This document shows positions 1-3,387 of a DNA stretch of 5,317 nucleotides, one piece after another. The stretch lies in NCBI GenBank assembly GCA_900552185.1, contig URYT01000132.1:1-5317 (forward strand), in the 5' to 3' direction. Position 1 is the first letter of the stretch, and each line of letters starts with the position of its first letter. The position numbers and the translations under genes were made by a program. The notes beneath the pieces were generated by a model, which was not told the DNA's origin, searched no databases, and was given only the letters and a program-made list of their open reading frames with translations. Source of the DNA: an uncultured Collinsella sp. Lineage in GTDB: Bacteria; Actinomycetota; Coriobacteriia; Coriobacteriales; Coriobacteriaceae.

Positions 1-36
1 CCTGCCGATTCCTCGGCGGGTCCCGCTTTTCTTTTT
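1..36 (+). terminator. Intrinsic terminator of an upstream gene, 5' side cut by the window edge
   Basis: CCTGCCGA (1-8) pairs with TCGGCGGG (13-20) around a TTCC loop, with one G-U pair. The T-rich run TTTTCTTTTT (27-36) follows after TCCCGC (21-26). A U-tract six bases past the visible stem suggests that TCCCGC is the distal part of a longer 3' arm whose partner (GCGGGA) would lie just left of the window; that part is inference. It would separate glmM from the gene before it. No convincing promoter was found between 37 and the glmM ribosome binding site. Confidence 0.6.
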
Positions 37-85
37 CGACTAGGGTGGGCGGTTGCATATCGCCTGCTAGGGAAGGAGCGATCCC

Positions 86-1423
86 ATGCCCCAGAACATC
101 TTCGGTACCGACGGCGTCCGTGGCGTCGCCAACGCCGATCTTTCGTGCGATCTTGCGTTTCGCCTGGGTCGCGCGGCGACCAAGTTCCTTGGTCCGGATA
201 TCTGCATCGGCCGCGACACGCGTCTTTCGGGCACCATGCTCGAGAGCGCTCTGACCGCCGGCATTATGGCCGAGGGCGGCCGCCCGCATTGCTGCGGCGT
301 CATCCCCACGCCGGCCGTGGCCCTGCTCACCGTTCAAAACGAGCTCGACGGCGGCATCGTCATCTCTGCTTCGCATAATCCGCCGGAGTTCAACGGCATC
401 AAGTTCTTTAGCCGCAAGGGCATGAAGCTTCCCGATGCTGTCGAGGAAGAGATTAGCGCCTGGGTCATGTCCGAGGAAGCCATGGCTGCCGACACGCTGC
501 CGACCGGTGCCGGCGTGGGCCACATCATCAAGATGAAGGATGCCCGCAAGGCATATGTCGATCATGCCATCGATACGCTTGATGGCCTGAGGCTCGATGG
601 CCTGGTCGTTGCCGTCGACTGCGGTCACGGTGCTTCCTGCCAGACCACGCCCGCCGCGCTGCAGCGCCTGGGCGCCACGGTCCACGCCATCAACACCGAT
701 TATTGCGGCACCGACATCAACGTCGAGTGCGGCTCTACGCACCTTGAGCCCCTGCGCGAGCTCGTGCTGCGCACCCACGCCGATATCGGCTTGGCCCACG
801 ACGGCGACGCCGATCGCGTGCTGTTCGTGGACAGCGAGGGCAATGAGATCGACGGTGACTACATCCTGGCTATCTGCGGTTCTGACCTCGCCGCTCGCGG
901 CAAGCTCGCCAACTCCGAGATCGTCTCGACTGTTATGTGCAACCTGGGCTTCTCCATCGCTATGAAGGAGCAGGGCTTCGAGATGGTCCAGACCGCCGTG
1001 GGCGACCGCTACGTTCTGGAGCGCATGCTCGCGGACGGCGCCGTCATCGGCGGCGAACAGTCCGGCCACATCATCTTCCTGGAGCACAACACCACCGGTG
1101 ATGGCCTGGTGACGGCTCTGCAGCTGCTGGCCGTGCTCAAGCGCACTGGTCGTACCCTCACCGATCTTGCCGGCATCATGAAGAAGTACCCGCAGGTACT
1201 CGTCAACGTGCATTCCGACAACAAGGCCGGTCTGGACGATTGCCAGCCCATTTGGGACGCCGTCGCTGCTGCCGAGAAGGAGCTTGACGGCCGCGGCCGC
1301 ATTCTGGTGCGCCCGAGCGGTACCGAGCCGCTGGTCCGCGTGATGGCCGAGGCCGAGACGCACGAGCTGACCCAGCGCGTTGTCGACGACATCGTCGAGG
1401 TTGTCAAGCGCGAACTTCCCTAA
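86..1423 (+). CDS. glmM: Phosphoglucosamine mutase GlmM
   Basis: This enzyme interconverts glucosamine-6-phosphate and glucosamine-1-phosphate in the cytoplasm, the step before GlmU makes UDP-GlcNAc for peptidoglycan. The 445-residue length is normal for the family. All signature motifs of the alpha-D-phosphohexomutase superfamily are visible: the N-terminal FGTDGVRG (residues 6-13), the phosphoserine loop SASHNP (94-99, with Ser96 as the expected phosphorylated residue), the metal-binding loop DGDADR (239-244), the sugar-binding GGEQSGH (322-328), and the C-terminal phosphate-binding RPSGTEP (409-415). SASHNP and GGEQSGH are the forms typical of GlmM rather than phosphomannomutase or phosphoglucomutase. 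The ATG follows GGAAGGAG (71-78) at seven bases, which fixes the start. Only 71 bases separate its stop from the next gene, with no strong terminator between, so read-through into the EIIA gene is possible. In GlmM proteins activation by serine phosphorylation is known; nothing in the DNA shows its regulation. Confidence 0.97.
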   Translation: MPQNIFGTDGVRGVANADLSCDLAFRLGRAATKFLGPDICIGRDTRLSGTMLESALTAGIMAEGGRPHCCGVIPTPAVALLTVQNELDGGIVISASHNPPEFNGIKFFSRKGMKLPDAVEEEISAWVMSEEAMAADTLPTGAGVGHIIKMKDARKAYVDHAIDTLDGLRLDGLVVAVDCGHGASCQTTPAALQRLGATVHAINTDYCGTDINVECGSTHLEPLRELVLRTHADIGLAHDGDADRVLFVDSEGNEIDGDYILAICGSDLAARGKLANSEIVSTVMCNLGFSIAMKEQGFEMVQTAVGDRYVLERMLADGAVIGGEQSGHIIFLEHNTTGDGLVTALQLLAVLKRTGRTLTDLAGIMKKYPQVLVNVHSDNKAGLDDCQPIWDAVAAAEKELDGRGRILVRPSGTEPLVRVMAEAETHELTQRVVDDIVEVVKRELP

Positions 1424-1453
1424 TGGTCAAAAACCGTTGCCAAGTGGTAAACT
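1424..1453 (+). promoter_or_regulatory. Possible promoter for the EIIA gene
   Basis: TGGTCA (1424-1429, four of six matches to TTGACA) is followed after 18 bases by TAAACT (1448-1453, four of six matches to TATAAT). An upstream TGG gives an extended -10 form (TGGTAAACT, 1445-1453). Transcription would begin near 1460, about 35 bases before the ATG. This is a consensus match only; TTGCCA at 1437-1442 is another -35-like element but has no well-placed -10 partner. Confidence 0.3.
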
Positions 1454-1494
1454 GTTAAGGTTATTTTGATTGATTGGTATGTCCGAGGGGGAGC

Positions 1495-1992
1495 ATGTTC
1501 ACTAAAGTCCTAAGGTCTTTTGGTATGCGTGGTCGAGTCCTTACGCTGGATGCTCCCATCTCGGGCGATGTCATTCCGCTTTCCGAGGTAAACGACCAGA
1601 CGTTTGCCACCGGCCTTTTGGGCCAGGGCGTGGCGATTCGGCCCACCGGAACGCGTGTGATTGCACCGGCTGATGCCAAGGTCGAGGCCATTTTTCCCAC
1701 GGGACACGCTGTTGCGCTTAACACGGTCGATGGCTTGGACGTGCTCATCCACGTTGGTTTGGACACTGTTCAGCTCGAGGGCAAGCACTTTACCGTACAT
1801 GCGCAAGTGGGTGACATCGTCCATAAGGGCGATGTACTCATTGAGTTCGATCGCGAGGCAATTGCCGCCGAGGGCTACGATGTGACGGTTCCCATCTTGG
1901 TGTGCAACTCCGTTGAGTTCTCGAGCATCAAGGGCTCCGTTGGCGTGCATGTCGAGGAGATGGACCAGCTCATTGTTGCTCGCGAGCGCTAG
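1495..1992 (+). CDS. Stand-alone PTS EIIA component, glucose family (Crr/YpqE-like)
   Basis: This is a single-domain EIIA protein of the glucose superfamily, 165 residues and therefore close to free-standing Crr (169). It would accept a phosphoryl group from HPr and pass it to an EIIB domain of a sugar transporter. The domain covers nearly the whole protein, from the APISGDVIPLSEV region (20-32) through VAIRPTG (46-52) and ending with SVGVHVEEM. The two active-site histidines are present: His71 in PTGHAV and His86 in IHVGLDT, the latter being the phosphorylated one by family alignment. The ATG at 1495 is chosen because GAGGGGGAG (1485-1493) precedes it and because MFTKVLRSFG resembles the short N-terminal helix of the family. 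A TTG at 1474 would add seven residues upstream of that Shine-Dalgarno sequence. No EIIB or EIIC is encoded nearby, so its partner transporter cannot be named. A regulatory role like that of enterobacterial Crr cannot be assumed in an actinobacterium, so no gene symbol is given. Confidence 0.92.
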   Translation: MFTKVLRSFGMRGRVLTLDAPISGDVIPLSEVNDQTFATGLLGQGVAIRPTGTRVIAPADAKVEAIFPTGHAVALNTVDGLDVLIHVGLDTVQLEGKHFTVHAQVGDIVHKGDVLIEFDREAIAAEGYDVTVPILVCNSVEFSSIKGSVGVHVEEMDQLIVARER

Positions 1993-2014
1993 CAAGTGCA
2001 CGTGGCCATTAGCC

Positions 2015-2020
2015 TACAAT
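2015..2020 (+). promoter_or_regulatory. Possible -10 element for a nagB leader transcript
   Basis: TACAAT matches five of six bases of the -10 consensus and lies 23 bases after the EIIA stop codon. No good -35 is found at 16-18 bases upstream (positions 1992-1998 read GCAAGTG), so the call is weak. If used, transcription would begin around 2027, and the 14-bp hairpin at 2033-2066 would sit at the extreme 5' end of a nagB mRNA with a leader of about 235 bases. Confidence 0.22.
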
Positions 2021-2032
2021 TCAAACACGTTT

Positions 2033-2066
2033 ACGGAGGGCGCCCTTGAAAGAGGGCGCCCTCCGT
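2033..2066. repeat. Perfect 14-bp GC-rich inverted repeat with a 6-base loop
   Basis: ACGGAGGGCGCCCT (2033-2046) is exactly mirrored by AGGGCGCCCTCCGT (2053-2066) around TGAAAG. Neither strand has a T-run directly after the stem, so it is not a classic intrinsic terminator. It could be a U-less terminator for the EIIA gene, a 5' mRNA-stabilising hairpin of a nagB transcript, or a symmetrical protein-binding site. The sequence alone does not decide between these. Confidence 0.85.
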
Positions 2067-2263
2067 GGCAAGATGAGTTTTGTCCGAAGCCAAACAGCTT
2101 TGGGTCACCGTGGACGGGCAGGGGCCTCGACGCGGCTAGACACGAGACACATACATTACGCGACCTCGCCCTGGTGGCCGCACACGTTGGTTGCGGCCGA
2201 CGCGGGCCGCGGGCAAGTGCTTGTAAGGGAGCCTTGCCTCTCTTGTACGAGAAAGGACGCGTA
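2067..2263 (+). promoter_or_regulatory. Candidate structured 5' leader of nagB
   Basis: This stretch between the EIIA gene and nagB has no convincing ORF, and I do not recognise a known riboswitch or ribozyme in it. Several local hairpins can be drawn: CCAAA/TTTGG (2090-2094 with 2099-2103) inside GTCC/GGAC (2082-2085 with 2112-2115); TTGCGGCC at 2191-2198 with GGCCGC at 2205-2210; and the pair of competing hairpins just before the start codon listed separately. A leader this long and structured before a catabolic sugar gene is compatible with RNA-level control, but GC-rich DNA forms stems easily, so this is only a candidate. Confidence 0.35.
2212..2256 (+). promoter_or_regulatory. Two mutually exclusive hairpins over the nagB ribosome binding site
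   Basis: Structure 1: GGCAAG (2212-2217) pairs with CTTGCC (2233-2238), continued inward by GCT (2219-2221) with AGC (2230-2232), giving nine base pairs with one bulged T. It is followed by the pyrimidine-rich TCTCTTGT and so resembles a weak terminator. Structure 2: CCTT (2232-2235) and TCTC (2239-2242) pair with GAGA and AAGG (2249-2256) around a TTGTAC loop, burying the Shine-Dalgarno sequence GAAAGGA (2251-2257). The two share 2232-2238 and cannot coexist. The pairings are seen in the sequence; a switching role is inference. Confidence 0.3.
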
Positions 2264-2992
2264 ATGAAGATCATTAAAGCTAAAGACTACGAGGATATGA
2301 GCCGCAAGGCCGCCAATATCATTTCGGCGCAGGTTATCCTCAAGCCCGACTGTGTGCTGGGCCTTGCCACCGGCTCCACCCCGATCGGTGCCTACAAGCA
2401 GCTCGCTGCTTGGTACAAGAAGGGCGACGTCGACTTTGCCGAGGTCAGCACCTACAACCTGGACGAGTATCGCGGCCTTTCGCACGACGATCCCCAGAGC
2501 TATCACTACTTCATGCGTGAGAACTTCTTCGATCACATCAACATCGACCTGAACAACACGCATGTGCCCGACGGTTCCAACCCCGATGCCGCCGCTGCCT
2601 GCTCTGAGTACGACAAGATTGTCGCCGACGCCGGTTACCCGGATCTGCAGCTGCTCGGCATTGGCAACAACGGCCACATCGGCTTCAACGAGCCCGATGA
2701 CCACTTCTCCAAGGGCACGCACTGCGTCGATCTTACCGAGAGCACGATCGAGGCGAACAGCCGCCTGTTCGACAACATCGAGGATGTGCCCCGTCAGGCC
2801 TATACCATGGGCATCCAGACGATCATGAACGCCTACATGGTGCTCGTCGTCGCCAACGGTGAGAAGAAGGCCCAGGCCGTGCACGACATGTGCTTCGGGC
2901 CCATTCAGCCTTCCTGCCCCGCTTCCATCCTGCAGTTGCACCCCAACTGCGTGGTCATCGCCGACGAGGCTGCTCTTTCCCTGTGCAAGTAA
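2264..2992 (+). CDS. nagB: Glucosamine-6-phosphate deaminase NagB
   Basis: NagB converts glucosamine-6-phosphate to fructose-6-phosphate and ammonia in the cytoplasm, feeding amino sugars into glycolysis. The 242-residue length matches the short Gram-positive form and is shorter than the 266-residue allosteric E. coli enzyme. Family motifs are clear: the phosphate-binding LATGSTP (34-40), YNLDEYRGL (64-72, where Asp67 is the expected catalytic base), and GIGNNGHIGFNEP (132-144) with His138 and Glu143 as catalytic residues. Asn136 replaces the Asp141 of the E. coli enzyme; I recall NGH also occurring in Gram-positive NagB proteins, so loss of activity need not follow. PASILQLHPN (219-228) is the usual C-terminal segment. 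The ATG at 2264 is preceded by GAAAGGA (2251-2257) at six bases and gives MKII, the standard N-terminus; the reading frame stays open far upstream, but that extension has no family similarity. It competes with GlmM for the same substrate. Confidence 0.97.
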   Translation: MKIIKAKDYEDMSRKAANIISAQVILKPDCVLGLATGSTPIGAYKQLAAWYKKGDVDFAEVSTYNLDEYRGLSHDDPQSYHYFMRENFFDHINIDLNNTHVPDGSNPDAAAACSEYDKIVADAGYPDLQLLGIGNNGHIGFNEPDDHFSKGTHCVDLTESTIEANSRLFDNIEDVPRQAYTMGIQTIMNAYMVLVVANGEKKAQAVHDMCFGPIQPSCPASILQLHPNCVVIADEAALSLCK

Positions 2993-3018
2993 GCGCCCGC
3001 TGATATATCGATGAGATT

Positions 3019-3048
3019 GCGACCTCCGTTTTTGGGGGTCGCTTTTTT
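3019..3048 (+). terminator. Intrinsic terminator after nagB
   Basis: GCGACCTCC (3019-3027) pairs with GGGGGTCGC (3034-3042), nine base pairs including one U-G, around the loop GTTTTT, followed directly by six T residues (3043-3048). It starts 26 bases after the nagB stop and cleanly closes that transcription unit, so the STAND ATPase gene downstream needs its own promoter. Confidence 0.92.
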
Positions 3049-3093
3049 ATGTAATTGCAAGCCGAGAATAGGGGTCTGAAAAATACCCGAAAC

Positions 3094-3107
3094 AATCTGA
3101 CCAGATT
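3094..3107. promoter_or_regulatory. Operator-like dyad AATCTG-AC-CAGATT
   Basis: A perfect 6-2-6 inverted repeat typical in size of a dimeric repressor or activator site. It covers the -35-like CTGACC (3097-3102) of one possible promoter. No regulator can be assigned to it. Confidence 0.35.
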
Positions 3108-3258
3108 TATCCGCTGACAGAATAATTATCAACACTGGCGGAACTTCCATCTTTCGCAGAACGGCCGGGCATATGCTCACTGATACATTCTACCTGGTTA
3201 AATATTTGCTATGGACAGCAGGTGATCGAGAGGGGGAAGGAGAGGAGGAGAGCATATT

Positions 3259-3294
3259 GTGACCCAAATCCCGATTTATCTGACCCATAGCTGA
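3259..3294 (+). CDS. Possible 11-residue leader peptide
   Basis: A GTG at 3259 opens MTQIPIYLTHS and stops at TGA 3292-3294. It is preceded by GGAGGAG (3244-3250) at eight bases, one of the strongest Shine-Dalgarno matches in the window, which otherwise has no obvious purpose here. The peptide has no run of one amino acid as in classical amino-acid attenuators. Its stop lies 14 bases before the long inverted repeat ahead of the STAND gene, a position suited to translation-dependent control. An ORF this short often occurs by chance, and the purine-rich tract may have another role. Confidence 0.25.
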   Translation: MTQIPIYLTHS

Positions 3295-3307
3295 TGGGGC
3301 AGTAAAA

Positions 3308-3376
3308 ATGCGAGCATTTAACGATCGATGGCGAATGACGGCCATTATCGTGGGGGCAATGCTCGCAATCAGGTGA
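3308..3376 (+). CDS. Possible 22-residue small hydrophobic ORF
   Basis: An ATG at 3308 opens a 22-residue ORF, with a charged start (MRAFNDRWR) followed by a hydrophobic stretch (MTAIIVGAMLAI), ending at TGA 3374-3376. The stop lies 11 bases before the ATG of the STAND gene, close enough for translational coupling. The upstream GGGG (3296-3299) is only a weak ribosome binding site. The ORF coincides with the long inverted repeat, which may be the real reason for sequence constraint here. It could be a leader peptide, a tiny membrane protein or chance. Confidence 0.18.
   Translation: MRAFNDRWRMTAIIVGAMLAIR
3309..3367. repeat. Long interrupted inverted repeat before the STAND gene
   Basis: TGCGAGCATT (3309-3318) is perfectly mirrored by AATGCTCGCA (3358-3367). 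Inside it, ACGAT (3321-3325) pairs with ATCGT (3347-3351), and ATGGC (3328-3332) pairs with GCCAT (3341-3345), leaving an eight-base loop. In total 20 base pairs can form, broken by two internal loops. As RNA this would be a large hairpin ending eight bases before the AAGGG (3376-3380) ribosome binding site of the next gene; as DNA it could be a two-site operator. There is no T-run after it, so it is not a simple terminator. Confidence 0.7.
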
Positions 3377-3387
3377 AGGGAAGGAAG

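Larger units (their letters stand above)
3049..3387 (+). other. Intergenic region upstream of the STAND ATPase gene
   Basis: About 340 bases without a recognisable full-size gene. It is more AT-rich than the flanking genes over 3049-3220 and then holds a purine-rich tract (3227-3252, containing GGGGGAAGG and GGAGGAG). It contains a dyad, repeated ATCTGACC and GATTTATC words, two possible tiny ORFs and a long inverted repeat, listed separately. Possible promoters are CTGACC (3097-3102) with AATAAT (3121-3126) at 18 bases and CTGACC (3280-3285) with TAAAAA (3303-3308) at 17 bases; both are weak matches. Opposite-strand ORFs here show no recognised domain. Confidence 0.6.

Noticed and set aside
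41..60. -10-like TAGGGT (41-46) and CATAT near 56-60 as a glmM promoter
   Set aside because: Neither has a -35 element at suitable spacing; the upstream stretch is the terminator stem.
1432..1466. Possible weak terminator between glmM and the EIIA gene
   Set aside because: AACC/GGTT and TTGCC/GGTAA (with a wobble) can pair and ATTTT follows, but the stems are short and split, too weak to call.
2131..2146. CTAGAC core resembling a NagR/DasR-type operator
   Set aside because: Only about seven of twelve positions fit the known TGGTCTAGACCA core and the flanks are not symmetrical.
1913..2263. In-frame upstream extension of nagB
   Set aside because: The frame is open by chance through the EIIA gene end and the structured leader; NagB proteins begin at MKII and the ribosome binding site is at 2251-2257.
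2156..2941. Long minus-strand ORF of 261 codons opposite nagB
   Set aside because: It is the antisense shadow of a clearly conserved nagB and its Val/Gly-rich translation matches no family; GC-rich codon bias creates such open frames.
3232..3250. G-rich tract resembling MalT boxes (GGGGATGAGG-like)
   Set aside because: The match is about seven of ten and any purine-rich run gives similar scores; the strong Shine-Dalgarno reading is simpler.
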